Part shown: piece after piece, positions 23,297 through 33,200 of the stretch | Layout of the letters: each line of letters opens with the position of its first letter | Numbering within the stretch: the first letter of the stretch is position 1 | From: Lachnospiraceae bacterium | Lineage (GTDB): Bacteria > Bacillota > Clostridia > Lachnospirales > Lachnospiraceae | Length of the DNA stretch: 36,565 nt | NCBI GenBank assembly: GCA_017619975.1 | Contig: JAFZRH010000001.1 | Coordinates: 1-36,565, forward strand | Direction: 5' to 3' | Notes under the pieces: generated by a model | Seen by the model: the letters and a program-made list of their open reading frames with translations, nothing else | Databases searched by the model: none | What the model was told of the DNA's origin: nothing | Program-made: the position numbers and the translations under genes

Positions 23297-24988
23297 TCAG
23301 CTTTCCTCCCGGATCTTTTTTGTCGGCGTACTGTAATCCCGGAACTGCTCCGGGGTCAGCTCGTAATCCACAGATGACTGCGGCCGGCCCAGGTACGCTG
23401 CCCGGACCGGAATCGTGTGCAGTTCTTTGGACGGGACCGCAAAGGGATCCCGCTCCAGCACGGTAAAATCCGCCAGACAGCCCGGCGCGATGCGGCCCTT
23501 GATTTCTTCTTCAAAGCTGGCTTCGGCTCCGCGGACCGTGAAGCTGTCCAGCGCCTCCTTTACTGAGAAAGCCTCCTGCGGCAGATACGGCCCGGTCCCG
23601 TCGATCGAGCAGCGTGTCACGGCGCATTCGATGCCGCGCATCACGTCCGGCATCTCCACCGGGCAGTCGGAGCCGTTGGAGACTGAAACGCCGCTCTTTA
23701 TGAGCGTCTTCCAGGCATAGCTGCTGGCCGCCAGCTCTTTCCCGACGCGTTTCTCTACGATATGGTTGTCGTAGTCTAAAAAAATGCTCTGCGCATAGAC
23801 GTGCAGACCCAGATCCCGGATGCGCTTTAGCTGATCGGGACGCGAGATCTGGCAGTGTATGATACCGTGGCGGTGATCCTTGCGCGGATGCTCTTGCAAG
23901 GCCAGTTCGATCGCGTCCAGCACCTGATCCAGACAGGCGTCGCCGATCGCGTGGACCGCAACCTGCATGCCCTTTTCGTTTGCATTGCGGATCAATTCAT
24001 TCATCAGCTCCGCAGTAAAGAGTGAAAAGCCGCAGGTGTCCGGCTGATCCGCATACGGGCGGGAGAGATGTGCGGTGCGGCTGCCGAGCGAACCGTCGCC
24101 CAGCATTTTGAGAGGTCCGATCCTGAAAAGTGTGCTGCCGGCGCCGGTAATACAACCGGCTTCGATGAAGCGTCTCAGATCCTTCAGTTCAGTGAAATTG
24201 GCCTGCTCACAGACACGCACGCTCAGCTCGCCGCCTGCCTCCAGCTCGCGGAAGGCGGCATTTACGGCTTCATATGCAATTCCGCGGAAAACACAGTAAT
24301 CGTCGCTCTGTACGCTCGTGATGCCGTACGAATTCAGCGTCCGGCAGGCAAGACGGATCATCTCCTTTAATTCTTCCCTGTCCGGCAGCGGCAGGAACGG
24401 CGACAAAAGATCCATTGCGTTATCGTAAAGACGGCCGTCGGGCTCGCCGTTTTCCCGGCCGATGTGCCCTCCTTCCGGCGAAGGCGTTGCTGCCGTGATC
24501 CCGGCAAGCTCCAGTGCCCGCGAATTTACCACGCAGCAGTGCCCGCAGGCGCGAATGATCCGGATGGGATATTCCGTCGAGACCGTATCCAGATCCTTCC
24601 GGTCCGGCATGCGCGAAACGTCGCGGAAATAATCCTGATTCCAGCCGCGCCCCGTGAGCCAGCGGCCTTCCCGGAGGGGATGCTGAGCAGTATATTCCTT
24701 CAGATACCGCAGCAGTTCCGCCAGGCTTCCCGTGTGCGGCGCGAGCTGCGCCGTGACCAGCGATTGGCCCAGGTTCAGCAGATGCATGTGCGAATCGTTA
24801 AAGCCGGGGCAGACAAAACGCCCCTGCAGATCGACAAGCCGCGTCGTTTCATCGGCCAGCGGCAGGAGTTCTCCGTCCCGGCCGACCGCTGCAAAAAGCC
24901 CTTCTTTCACCAGAAAGGCCTGCGCGGGCGCCTCTTGGCCGGTATAAACTATTCCGTTGTAGAAGATTGTTTTCGCTTCCGCCTCCAT
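23297..24988 (-). CDS. YtcJ-like metal-dependent amidohydrolase
   Basis: 563 residues, typical for the YtcJ/AepA branch of the amidohydrolase superfamily. The first metal motif is GFNDSHMH (62-69; His67 and His69). Further family marks are GRGWNQD, an internal QVAVHAIGDACLDQVLD segment with a metal histidine, an HCQISRPDQL segment, and the late SVSNGSDCPVE with the catalytic aspartate. The C-terminal ERDPFAVP strand closes the small beta domain. It should hydrolyse an amide or cyclic amide in the cytoplasm; substrate unknown. The ATG follows GGAGGT at 24996-25001, with a promoter at 25031-25059. Confidence 0.88.
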   Translation of the reverse strand: MEAEAKTIFYNGIVYTGQEAPAQAFLVKEGLFAAVGRDGELLPLADETTRLVDLQGRFVCPGFNDSHMHLLNLGQSLVTAQLAPHTGSLAELLRYLKEYTAQHPLREGRWLTGRGWNQDYFRDVSRMPDRKDLDTVSTEYPIRIIRACGHCCVVNSRALELAGITAATPSPEGGHIGRENGEPDGRLYDNAMDLLSPFLPLPDREELKEMIRLACRTLNSYGITSVQSDDYCVFRGIAYEAVNAAFRELEAGGELSVRVCEQANFTELKDLRRFIEAGCITGAGSTLFRIGPLKMLGDGSLGSRTAHLSRPYADQPDTCGFSLFTAELMNELIRNANEKGMQVAVHAIGDACLDQVLDAIELALQEHPRKDHRHGIIHCQISRPDQLKRIRDLGLHVYAQSIFLDYDNHIVEKRVGKELAASSYAWKTLIKSGVSVSNGSDCPVEMPDVMRGIECAVTRCSIDGTGPYLPQEAFSVKEALDSFTVRGAEASFEEEIKGRIAPGCLADFTVLERDPFAVPSKELHTIPVRAAYLGRPQSSVDYELTPEQFRDYSTPTKKIREES

Positions 24989-25030
24989 CAGAAAACCTCC
25001 GGATACGATATGGCGCAGTTCGTTGCCTAC

Positions 25031-25059
25031 ACTATATCACGGATTACCGGAGGCTTCAA
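25031..25059 (-). promoter_or_regulatory. promoter of the amidohydrolase gene
   Basis: Minus strand TTGAAG (25054-25059) and TATAGT (25031-25036) with a 17-base spacer lie 43 bases upstream of the ATG. Both boxes deviate by one or two bases from consensus. Confidence 0.65.
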
Positions 25060-25124
25060 GTTTGTATGGCTGGCCGGGCGCCGGCAGGCACCGGCTGGCG
25101 GTGACGCCTGGACTGGTATGGAAA

Positions 25125-25590
25125 AGTATTAGTGGGTAATGTGCTATACTGTATTGGCAAGGAGGAAAAAGAATGCCAAGCAACAACAGCAAATACACCC
25201 AGGAGATTCGTGAGAAGACCGCAAAGTACATTCTTGAGACCGGAAAATCCGCAACCAGCGTTGCGGAAGAAATGGGGATCGGAGTCGATACCGTCTGCAG
25301 GTGGGTAAGAGAATATCGAAGGAAATATAACCTGCCCAGCTATGCCGAAGAAAAAGGTATAAAGAAAAAAGAACCGCAGACGGAGCTTAGGCTACATGAG
25401 CCCGGTAGCCTACAGAATGAAGGAGATGGGACAAAGAGCCGGATAGTCGGTGAGTAAGCATATGGCATAAAAGCCCACTACAAAACGGACTACCAGTCCA
25501 AATGTGGATACATCAAATTATCTGAGGAATACAGACAGGACAAGACATAAGTATTGGCGGGTAACATGTTGCATATGCAAGGACTTTCTA
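25125..25590 (+). mobile_element. decayed IS3-type element remnant
   Basis: The region holds an OrfA-like transposase fragment and a short downstream stretch with no long frame. Imperfect direct repeats flank it: AGTATTAGTGGGTAATGTGC at 25125-25144 and AGTATTGGCGGGTAACATGT at 25550-25569, each followed at differing distance by GCAAGGA. No OrfB with a DDE domain is present and I could not find inverted ends, so it is a remnant or a derivative rather than a working element. Confidence 0.55.
25173..25457 (+). pseudogene. truncated IS3-family OrfA-like (helix-turn-helix) protein
   Basis: 94 residues. The first 52 match the OrfA helix-turn-helix of IS3-type transposases: KYTQEIREKTAKYILETGKS followed by ATSVAEEMGIGVDTVCRWVREYR. 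The leucine-zipper half that normally follows (rich in E/L/K) is missing; after about residue 70 the sequence looks out of frame. An in-frame stretch of another frame ending GYIKLSEEYRQDKT-stop (to 25550) may be decayed coding sequence. The gene still has an intact AAGGAGG at 25159-25165 and a TATACT -10-like box at 25145-25150. It could persist as a small DNA-binding protein, but degraded transposase is the simpler view. Confidence 0.65.
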
Positions 25591-25611
25591 TAATCCTGCA
25601 AACCGGAAAGA

Positions 25612-25650
25612 TCCGGGCAAAGTGCAAAAAACGGATGCGCTTTGCCCGGA
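25612..25650. other. hairpin upstream of pgi
   Basis: TCCGGGCAAAG (25612-25622) pairs perfectly with CTTTGCCCGGA (25640-25650). A TATAGTATAAA stretch follows at 25658-25668 (possible -10) and a GCGGCGG/CCGCCGC hairpin lies in the pgi leader at 25674-25693. The hairpin could end readthrough from the IS remnant or control pgi. No good -35 was found. Confidence 0.5.
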
Positions 25651-25749
25651 AATGTTGTATAGTATAAAAAAGAGCGGCGGCCCCGTCCGCCGCACCGATC
25701 TTACGGAAAAACGATCGTAAACGAATATAAAGGACAGGAGAATACTATC

Positions 25750-27072
25750 ATGCTGAAATTGGATACAAGCAAGGCAAGACCCTTTCTGCAGGCGGACTGG
25801 GCGCAGTTAAAAGCGGAAGCCGCCGTGGCGGAAAAGTTTTTAAAAGACAGGACCGGCGCCGGGAACGATTTCCTGGGCTGGATCGACCTGCCGGAAAACT
25901 ATGACAAAGAAGAGTACGCCCGCATTCAGGCGGCGGCACGGAAAATCAAAGAGGATTCCGACGTACTGGTCGTCGTGGGGATCGGCGGCTCGTATCTGGG
26001 CGCCCGGGCTGTGATAGAGGCTCTGCGGCCGCTCATCGGCCCCGCAAAGGACGGATATCCCGAGATCTGGTTCGCCGGCAATCAGATCAGCTCCACCTAT
26101 CTGCAGAACCTGATCCGCGCGCTTGAAGGACGGCGCTTCTCGATCAATGTGATCTCAAAATCCGGGACCACGACGGAACCGGCCATCGCGTTCCGCGTCT
26201 TGAAGAAGCTGCTGGAGGACAAGGTCGGCAAGGCGGAAGCCGCCCGCCGCATCTATGCGACTACGGATAAAGCCCGCGGCGCCTTAAAGAAACTGGCGGA
26301 CAAGGAAGGCTATGAATGCTTCGTGGTGCCGGATGATATCGGCGGCCGCTACAGCGTTTTAACGGCGGTCGGTCTGCTGCCCATCGCAGCGGCCGGCATC
26401 GATACCGACGCCCTGCTGAAAGGCGCGCAGGATATGCGCCGGCTGATCCTGGAAAATCCGGGCGAACACCTTGCCGTCGAATACGCCGCCCTGCGGAACG
26501 GCCTGCTGCGGCAGGGCAAGCAGGTGGAGATCCTGGCAAACTACGAGCCCGGCCTGCACTATGTGAGCGAGTGGTGGAAGCAGCTCTACGGCGAGAGCGA
26601 AGGCAAGGACGGCAAGGGCATCTTCCCGGCTTCGGTCGACCTGACCACGGACCTGCATTCCATGGGGCAGTTCATCCAGGACGGAAACCGTATCCTGATG
26701 GAGACCGTGATCCGCGTCGCGCACTCTGCCGAACCGGTCGTGCTGGAGGCGGAAGACGAGGACCTGGACGGCCTGAACTATCTGGCCGGCCGCGATATGG
26801 ATTTCGTGAATGAAAGCGCGATGCGCGGCACCCAGCTGGCGCATCTGGACGGCGGTGTGCCCGTGAGCGTGCTGAGTCTGGAAGAGCTGAATGCCTACAG
26901 CCTGGGCGAGCTGATCTACTTCTTCGAATTCGGATGCGGCATCAGCGGATACGTCCTGGGCGTCAATCCCTTCGACCAGCCCGGCGTGGAAAGCTACAAG
27001 AAAAATATGTTCGCGCTCCTCGGCAAGCCCGGCTATGAAGCCGCCGGAGAAGAACTGCGGAAGAGACTGTAA
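25750..27072 (+). CDS. pgi: glucose-6-phosphate isomerase
   Basis: 440 residues, matching the short Firmicute-type enzyme. It interconverts glucose 6-phosphate and fructose 6-phosphate in the cytoplasm. Visible marks: [15 protein letters not shown] (about 76-90), the phosphate-binding [10 protein letters not shown] loop, the catalytic-site [13 protein letters not shown] with its glutamate (about 275-290), and [14 protein letters not shown] with the ring-opening histidine (about 305). The C-terminal [19 protein letters not shown] carries the conserved lysine. The ATG follows AAGGACAGGAG at 25730-25740. It stands alone between the IS remnant and an inverted-repeat element, and supplies glycolysis; PFOR further on consumes the resulting pyruvate. 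Confidence 0.97.
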   Translation: MLKLDTSKARPFLQADWAQLKAEAAVAEKFLKDRTGAGNDFLGWIDLPENYDKEEYARIQAAARKIKEDSDVLVVVGIGGSYLGARAVIEALRPLIGPAKDGYPEIWFAGNQISSTYLQNLIRALEGRRFSINVISKSGTTTEPAIAFRVLKKLLEDKVGKAEAARRIYATTDKARGALKKLADKEGYECFVVPDDIGGRYSVLTAVGLLPIAAAGIDTDALLKGAQDMRRLILENPGEHLAVEYAALRNGLLRQGKQVEILANYEPGLHYVSEWWKQLYGESEGKDGKGIFPASVDLTTDLHSMGQFIQDGNRILMETVIRVAHSAEPVVLEAEDEDLDGLNYLAGRDMDFVNESAMRGTQLAHLDGGVPVSVLSLEELNAYSLGELIYFFEFGCGISGYVLGVNPFDQPGVESYKKNMFALLGKPGYEAAGEELRKRL

Positions 27073-27103
27073 AACGAGCCTGCTATGCGCCGGGCGTCCG
27101 GAC

Positions 27104-27335
27104 TAAAACTTTTCTCAGACCGTTCGGCGACCTTCCTGAAAATAAGGAATGTCAGGTCGCCTCAATGGTCTTCGAAAAGTATTCTCCGGCCCGCCCGGCG
27201 TGAGCAAACCGGATTTTCCCGAAAGCAAAAGCGCCGAGCGCGCCCGAATAAACTTTTCCGTAACGCACGCCCCGTTTCACGGGCCCTGCGGATTCGCCCC
27301 TTGAGCGTTAGCGAAGTGGGCTGAGAAAAGTTTTA
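27104..27335. repeat. non-coding element with perfect 15-bp terminal inverted repeats
   Basis: TAAAACTTTTCTCAG (27104-27118) is the exact inverse complement of CTGAGAAAAGTTTTA (27321-27335). Inside, a long hairpin is formed by AGACC (27117-27121)/GGTCT (27167-27171) and GGCGACCT (27126-27133)/AGGTCGCC (27154-27161). The 340-base gap between pgi and the MFS gene is mostly this element and holds no convincing gene. It may be a MITE-like element or a structured RNA. Confidence 0.7.
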
Positions 27336-27412
27336 TCGAGGCAGCGAGGCGCCATAAAGACAGATTATCCCGTATGAATCATAAAGAATAGCAACAAGAA
27401 AGAGGCTGCAAC

Positions 27413-28834
27413 ATGAACCTGAAACTGAACTACAAGCGCACCGCCCTGATCGGCTTTGCCTTCTTCGGCATCCTGCTGCTCTGGCAGGTCTACGACTCCT
27501 GGTGCCCCACCTTCTTAACGGACATCTTCGCCCGCCGCATGTACGGCATGAGCTCCGCCGAGCTCAAGGCCGGCGACCCGGAAAAGATCCTGAACGTCCA
27601 GTGGCTGGTCGGCATCATCATGGCCTGCGACAACCTGGCAGCCCTGATCCTGCTGCCTATCTTCGGGCGGCTCTCGGATAAGACGAAGACCCCCATCGGC
27701 AAGCGCATGCCGTACATCCTGGCCGGCACGCTGGTCTCCGCCGTAGCTTTCCCCTTCATCCCCGTCTTTTTCCACGGCAACAGCATCGCCGGCATGGTCA
27801 TTATGATGGCCATCGTGCTGATGTTCATGATGATGTACCGCAACCCGGCCGTCGCCCTGATGCCTGACATCACCCCGAAGCCGCTGCGCGCGAAAGCCAA
27901 CGGCATCATCAACATCATGGGCTACTTCGGCGGCGCGTTTGCGACGGTGCTCGGCATCTTCTTTAAACTTTCGGACTACATCAACGTGCCGGACGAAGCC
28001 AGAAAAGCCTGGATCATCGAAATCCCCTTCCTGGTAGCTTCCGTTCTCATGGTCATCTCGGCAATGGTACTCTTCGCCACTATCAAGGAAAACAAAGTGG
28101 CCGAAGAAATGAAAGAGCAGATGGAAGAAGGCGAGCGGATGGCGGCCATCGCGACGCCCGTCACCGACGACGGTCCCATGTCGAAGGAAAACAAGCAGAT
28201 GCTGCTCGCGATCCTCGGGGCCGAATTCCTCTGGTTCATGTCCGACAACGCGCTCGGCACCTACATGCAGAACTACGTTATCTACCATCTGAACTCTTCT
28301 TCAAGCAATACGAGCAAGCTGGTCATCGCGGGCGGCGTCGCTTCCGTGATCGGTTTTGCCATCGCGGGCTTCATTGCGGACAAAATCGGCCGGAAATGGA
28401 CCATTTCCTGCGGCCTTGGCCTGACCTTCCTGGGACTGCTTCTGATGTGCTTTGTCACACCGACCGGAAAAGTTGTCGGCGCCAACGGCGAGTTTGCCTT
28501 CCCGGCGCTGCTGTATGCGGTCGGCATTGTCCGCGGCTTCGGCATGGCGCTGGTGCATAACTGCTCCTTCCCGATGGTCGTGGAGCTCTGCTCTTCGAAT
28601 CAGATCGGCAAATTTACCGGCTATTACTACACCGCCAGCATGTCCGCGCAGACGGTCACCCCCATCCTGCTCGGCCTGGTTTTAAACCGGACGCTGGCCT
28701 GGAGAACGCTGCCGGTTTACTGCTCGGTGTTGATCCTGCTGAGCTTTATCCTCTTTACCCTGCTGGTCAAAAATATCAAGGCGCACAAAGTCGATAACAG
28801 CAAGGGGCTCGAGGCGCTGGGAGCCGATGATTAA
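27413..28834 (+). CDS. MFS transporter, probable sugar/proton symporter (SLC45/GPH-like)
   Basis: 473 residues with about twelve membrane helices. The MFS loop motif between helices 2 and 3 is clear (GRLSDKTKTPIGKRMPYI, core G-x-x-SDKTKTPIGKR), and it recurs in weaker form in the second half (GFIADKIGRKW). The sequence MPDITPKPLRAKANGIIN is typical of SLC45- and glycoside-pentoside-hexuronide-type carriers, which bring in oligosaccharides or glycosides with protons or sodium. A charged central loop (KEQMEEGERM) divides the halves. The ATG follows GAAAGAGG at 27399-27406. The 3' end overlaps the PHP phosphatase gene by 8 bases. No glycosidase lies beside it, so the sugar is not evident. Confidence 0.88.
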   Translation: MNLKLNYKRTALIGFAFFGILLLWQVYDSWCPTFLTDIFARRMYGMSSAELKAGDPEKILNVQWLVGIIMACDNLAALILLPIFGRLSDKTKTPIGKRMPYILAGTLVSAVAFPFIPVFFHGNSIAGMVIMMAIVLMFMMMYRNPAVALMPDITPKPLRAKANGIINIMGYFGGAFATVLGIFFKLSDYINVPDEARKAWIIEIPFLVASVLMVISAMVLFATIKENKVAEEMKEQMEEGERMAAIATPVTDDGPMSKENKQMLLAILGAEFLWFMSDNALGTYMQNYVIYHLNSSSSNTSKLVIAGGVASVIGFAIAGFIADKIGRKWTISCGLGLTFLGLLLMCFVTPTGKVVGANGEFAFPALLYAVGIVRGFGMALVHNCSFPMVVELCSSNQIGKFTGYYYTASMSAQTVTPILLGLVLNRTLAWRTLPVYCSVLILLSFILFTLLVKNIKAHKVDNSKGLEALGADD

Positions 28835-29606
28835 ACCGTATATTGCCAATTATCATACGCACACGGCCCGCTGCGGCCACGCGTGGGGCGAGGACCGGGA
28901 ATACGCGCAGGCAGCCTTTAAGCGCGGCATAAAGATCCTGGGCTTTTCGGATCATGTGCCCATGCCTTTCCCCGACGGGCACGAATCGCGCTTTCGCGTG
29001 CAGCTTTCGCGGCTGGACGATTACGTCGAAAGCGTGCTTTCCCTGCGGGAAGAATACAAAGACCGCATGCAGATCCTGCTGGGCTTCGAGGCAGAGTATT
29101 ATCCCGACCGCTTCGAAGCCATGCGGGAGATGCTTGCGGCGTATCCGGTGGATTATCTGCTCCTCGGCCAGCATTTCAACGACAGCAGCGAGACGCTGTA
29201 CAATACCCGGCCGCAGGACGATCCGGCCGATCTGGCTGCCTACGCCGACCGGGTCTGCGAGGGGATGGCGACGGGAGCATTTACCTATGTGGCGCATCCG
29301 GATCTTCTGAACTTTACCGGCGACGAAGCGCGGTATGTTCGTGAGATGACGCGGATCTGCGAAACGGCGAAGACGCTGGAGATCCCGCTGGAGATCAATC
29401 TGCTCGGCTTCCGGGAGGAACGGAACTATCCGGATCCGCGCTTTTGGGAGATCGCGGGGCAGGTCGGCGTGAAGGCGGTCATCGGCTGTGACGCGCACGA
29501 TCCGGCGCACGTGGCGGATCCGGAAAACCTCGCGCAGGGCTTTGCCTGGGCGAAGCGCTTTGGCTTGGGTACGCTGGAAACGGTCCTGCTGAAAAAACCC
29601 CTGTAA
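28827..29606 (+). CDS. PHP-domain phosphatase, histidinol-phosphatase-like
   Basis: 259 residues of the HisJ/HisK-type PHP family: metal motif NYHTHTARCGHA (residues 8-19), FSDHVPMPF (about 41-49), GFEAEYYPD, LLGQHFND and the closing IGCDAHDPAHVADPE. These residues bind three metal ions and hydrolyse phosphomonoesters. Family members make histidinol in histidine biosynthesis, but no other his gene is near. Overlap with the sugar transporter gene suggests it may instead act on a sugar phosphate; both readings are inference. The ATG uses the GGGAG inside the transporter gene. The PH-like membrane protein follows after 14 bases. Confidence 0.85.
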   Translation: MIKPYIANYHTHTARCGHAWGEDREYAQAAFKRGIKILGFSDHVPMPFPDGHESRFRVQLSRLDDYVESVLSLREEYKDRMQILLGFEAEYYPDRFEAMREMLAAYPVDYLLLGQHFNDSSETLYNTRPQDDPADLAAYADRVCEGMATGAFTYVAHPDLLNFTGDEARYVREMTRICETAKTLEIPLEINLLGFREERNYPDPRFWEIAGQVGVKAVIGCDAHDPAHVADPENLAQGFAWAKRFGLGTLETVLLKKPL

Positions 29607-29620
29607 GGAAGAAAAATGCC

Positions 29621-30067
29621 ATGAAGACGAGAGAACGCAGATCGATCGGAGAACTGCTCCTGCTGATTTTTATCGCGCTGCTGCTGCTTTATTCGCTGTA
29701 CCTGAATATTTTCGAACACGAAGACGTAAAGGCGTTTTCGATTTTTGCTTCCCTGATCCTGGCGGTGCAGGCGGTGCTTTACTACTTCCGCTCCGAGTAC
29801 GAGCTGACCGAAGAAGCGCTGCTGATCCATGAAAGATGGCCGCTTCGCGACAAACGGATCCCGTATGAAGACGTGGTCCGCTACAAGATCATTTTCTACC
29901 GGATGGGCAGCGAGGCGCGGCGGAAAACGCCGCGGGACGTCATGCTCGTGTACCGGAAAGGAAAGAGGGGCAAATCCGTCATGATATGCCCGGAGGATCC
30001 GGATAACTTTGCCGGAGAGTTCCAAAAGATGCTGCAGAGCCACGCCGTATCGGCCGAAACGGTATAA
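29621..30067 (+). CDS. small membrane protein with PH-like domain
   Basis: 148 residues: two membrane helices (about 11-27 and 40-57) followed by a cytoplasmic beta-rich domain of about 90 residues. Features such as YELTEEALLIHERWPLRDKR, IPYEDVVRYKI and VMICPEDPDNFAGEFQKML match the bacterial PH/YdbT-like layout. Function unknown; such proteins are linked to membrane stress or act as scaffolds. The ATG follows GGAAG at 29608-29612. It is the last gene of the MFS-PHP-PH unit and is closed by the terminator at 30101. Confidence 0.75.
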   Translation: MKTRERRSIGELLLLIFIALLLLYSLYLNIFEHEDVKAFSIFASLILAVQAVLYYFRSEYELTEEALLIHERWPLRDKRIPYEDVVRYKIIFYRMGSEARRKTPRDVMLVYRKGKRGKSVMICPEDPDNFAGEFQKMLQSHAVSAETV

Positions 30068-30100
30068 GCCTGATAAAGAACGGTGTAAACAATCCAATAC

Positions 30101-30165
30101 AAAAACCCGGCTTAAACCCTGTAAGCTGCCGGCGGGCAGCAGATCAGGCGCTAAGCCGGGTTTTT
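30101..30165. terminator. terminator after the PH-like gene, probably bidirectional
   Basis: AAAAACCCGGCTTA (30101-30114) pairs perfectly with TAAGCCGGGTTTTT (30152-30165), with an inner GCTGCC-GGCG-GGCAGC stem at 30125-30140. T runs lie on the outer arm in both directions, so it could also stop leftward transcripts from the PFOR gene. Confidence 0.85.
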
Positions 30166-30176
30166 TGAGCCGGGGG

Positions 30177-30206
30177 TGAGCCGGGAAGAACCGTCCCCGC
30201 GGCTCA
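30177..30206. repeat. REP-like palindrome with GGGGACGGTTC core, copy 2
   Basis: TGAGCCG (30177-30183) pairs with CGGCTCA (30200-30206) around a core GAACCGTCCCC. The core is identical to that of the element at 5281-5319, but the arms differ (GAGCCG here, GTGCCAAA there). It lies just after the PFOR stop codon. Confidence 0.7.
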
Positions 30207-30210
30207 TTTT

Positions 30211-33200
30211 TTATTCTTCCATGTTTTTATAGGCTTCGTAGCGCGCGGCCGCTTCCTTCTCGGCTTTGGCGAAGAGCGTCTTCGCGTTTTCGGGGAAGGT
30301 GCGGTACAGGGACGCGTAGCGGACCTCGCCGGCCAGGAAATCCTGATAGGCCATGGTCGGGGCTTTGGAATCCAGCGTGAACTTGTGATCCGGTTTGGAC
30401 GGATCGAAGCGGTACAGCGGCCAGTAGCCGGCCTCCACGGCGCGCTTCATCTCGGCCTGCGCCTCGCTCATGCCCGCCTTGATACCGTGGTTGATGCACG
30501 GCGCGTAGGCAACGATGAGGGCCGGGCCCGGGAAGGCTTCCGCTTCGGTGATGGCTTTCATCAGCTGGTTCATGTCCGCGCCCATGGCGACGGAGGCAAC
30601 GTAGCAGTTGCCGTAGCTCATCATGATGCGGCCCAGATCCTTCTTGCTGCTCTTTTTACCGGAGGCCTGGAACTGCGCGACCGCACCGAGCGGCGTGGCC
30701 TTGCTGCTCTGGCCGCCGGTATTCGAATAGACCTCGGTATCCACGACCAGGATATTGATGTCTTCGCCCATCGCGATCACGTGATCCAGGCCGCCGAAGC
30801 CGATATCGTAGGCCCAGCCGTCGCCGCCGTACATCCAGACGGAGTGCTTGGCCAGATGATCCGCGTTCCGGAAGATGAGTTCCTTCAGCTCGGCCGCGCG
30901 GCCGGTGAATGATTCGGCGTTCAGGGCTTCTTTCAGCGCTTCGGAAGCGGCCTGCGACTGTACCACGTCGCCGAAGGCTTCCAGCCAGGCGCCGATGGCG
31001 CCGGCTACGGCGTTTCCTTCGGGCAGGAGGCCCTTCAGCTCTTCCACATAGGAGCGGACCTTGGCGCGCTGCTGCTTCACGGACAGGCAGATGCCCAGGC
31101 AGAATTCCGCGTTGTTTTCAAAGAGGGAATTGCTCCAGGCGGGCCCGCGGCCGGCCTTGTTTTTCGTGTACGGGATGGACGGCATCGCCGCGCCCCAGGC
31201 CTGCGAGCAGCCCGTGGCGTTTGCCCAGTACATGCGGTCGCCGTAGAGCTGGGTGAGGAGCTTGGCATACGGCGTCTCGCCGCAGCCCGCGCAGGCGCCG
31301 GAGAATTCGCACAAAGGCTGGCGGAACTGGCTGCCTTTCACGGTCGTGATGCCGAACTTTTCCTTATCGGAGATCGTAAGACCGTACTCCCAGGCCGGCG
31401 TGAGCTTCAGCTCTTCCGTGACCTGCTCCATCTTCAGGGCTTTGCCCTTCAGCGGGCAGACGGAGACGCAGCTGCCGCAGCCGGTGCAGTCCATATCGCT
31501 GACCTGCAGCGAGAAATACAGGCCGTCCGCGCCTTTGGCCTTCGCGGTCTTGAAGCCTTCCGGCGCCGCGTTCTTTTCTTCTTCGTTTAAGAGATAAGGC
31601 CGCAGCACCGCGTGCGGGCAGACGAAGGAGCAGCGGTTGCACTGCGCGCAGACGGCGGGATCCCAGACCGGGAGCCTCGTCGCGATGCCGCGCTTTTCGT
31701 ATGCCGTGGTGCCGAGCGGCATCGTGCCGTCCTCATAGCCGACAAAGGTCGAGACCGGCAGAAGATCGCCCTTCAAATCGTTGATCGGGCGGAGGATATT
31801 GCGGATGAAGGCGGGATCGCCGGCGGCTCTTTCGCGCGCGGCGGGATCTTCAGCATCCGGCGCGGGATCGGCCCAGCCGGCGGGGATCTCCACCTTCTTT
31901 AAGAGGCTCGCGCCCTGGTCGATGGCGGCCAGGTTCATGTTCACGACTTCATCGCCCTTCTTGCCGAAGGTTTTTTCCGCGGCCTTCTTCATGAGGCCCA
32001 GCGCTTCTTCGAAGGGGATGATGTCCGCCAGGCGGAAGAAGGCGGACTGCAGCACCATGCTGGCGTGATCGCCCAGCCCCAGCTCGCGGGCCAGACGGTT
32101 CGCGTCGATGATGTAGAACTGCGCTTTCTTTTCGGCGAGCACTTTCTTCACGGCGGCCGGCAGCTTGCTGTCCAGCATCTCTTCGGTCCAGCCGCAGTTG
32201 AGGAGGAAGGTGCCGCCTTCCTTCAGTTCGGAGACAATGTCGTATTTGCGCAGGAAGGACTGGTTGTGGCAGGCGATGAAATCCGCGGCCGAGACCAGAT
32301 AGGAGCCCAGGATCGGCTCGTCGCCGAAACGCAGGTGGCTGCGGGTGATGCCGAAGGATTTCTTTGTATCGTACTCGAAATAGGCCTGCGTGTACATATC
32401 CGTGTTCTGGCCGATGATCTTGATGGAGTTCTTGTTCGCGCCGACGGTGCCGTCGCTGCCCAGCCCCCAGAACTTGCAGGCGACCATCTTTTTATGCGGG
32501 ATCTCGAAGCGCGGCCCGACGGGGAGCGAGCGGAAGGTCACGTCGTCCTCGATGCCCACGGAGAAATTGCCCCACGGCTCGTCGGTTTTGATATGGTCGA
32601 AGACGGCCTTGATCTGCTCCGGCGTGGTGTCCTTGGAGGAAAGCCCGTAGCGGCCGCCCACGATATACGGGGCGTCCTTCCGGTTCGCGAAGGCCGCGCA
32701 GACCGCCAGATATAAAGGATCGCCGGCGGCGCCCATTTCCTTGCAGCGGTCGAGCACCGCAATCTTTTTCACGCTCTTCGGCAGCGCTGCCCGGAAGGCT
32801 TCGGCGGAGAAGGGGTTAAACAGATGGACCTGCAGATAGCCGACCTTTTCGCCCTGCGCATTTAACTGCGCAGCGGTCTCGCGAACAGTGCCGCTGACAG
32901 ACCCCATGGCCACGATCACGCGCTCGGCGTCCGGCGCGCCGTAGTAATTGAAGATATGATAATCCTCGCCGGTGATCTCGTTGATCTTCTGCATGTAGCC
33001 TTCCACGACTTCCGGCAGACCGTCGTAGAAGCGGTTGTTGGCCTCGCGGAACTGGAAATAGACGTCCGGGTTCTGGACGGTATTGCGCAGCGTGGGGTGT
33101 TCGGGATTGAGGGCCGCTTCGCGGAAGGCCTTCACGGCGTCCCGGTCGAGCAGCTTGTCGAATTCCTCGTAAGGAATGACGCGGATCTTCTGGATCTCGT

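Noticed and set aside
25550-25590. Right inverted repeat of an IS element
   Set aside because: The sequence matches the left end in direct, not inverted, orientation, so it is not a normal IS terminus.
27085-27324. 79-codon frame between pgi and the MFS gene
   Set aside because: It lies inside the inverted-repeat element, has no ribosome binding site and an Arg-rich translation without motifs.
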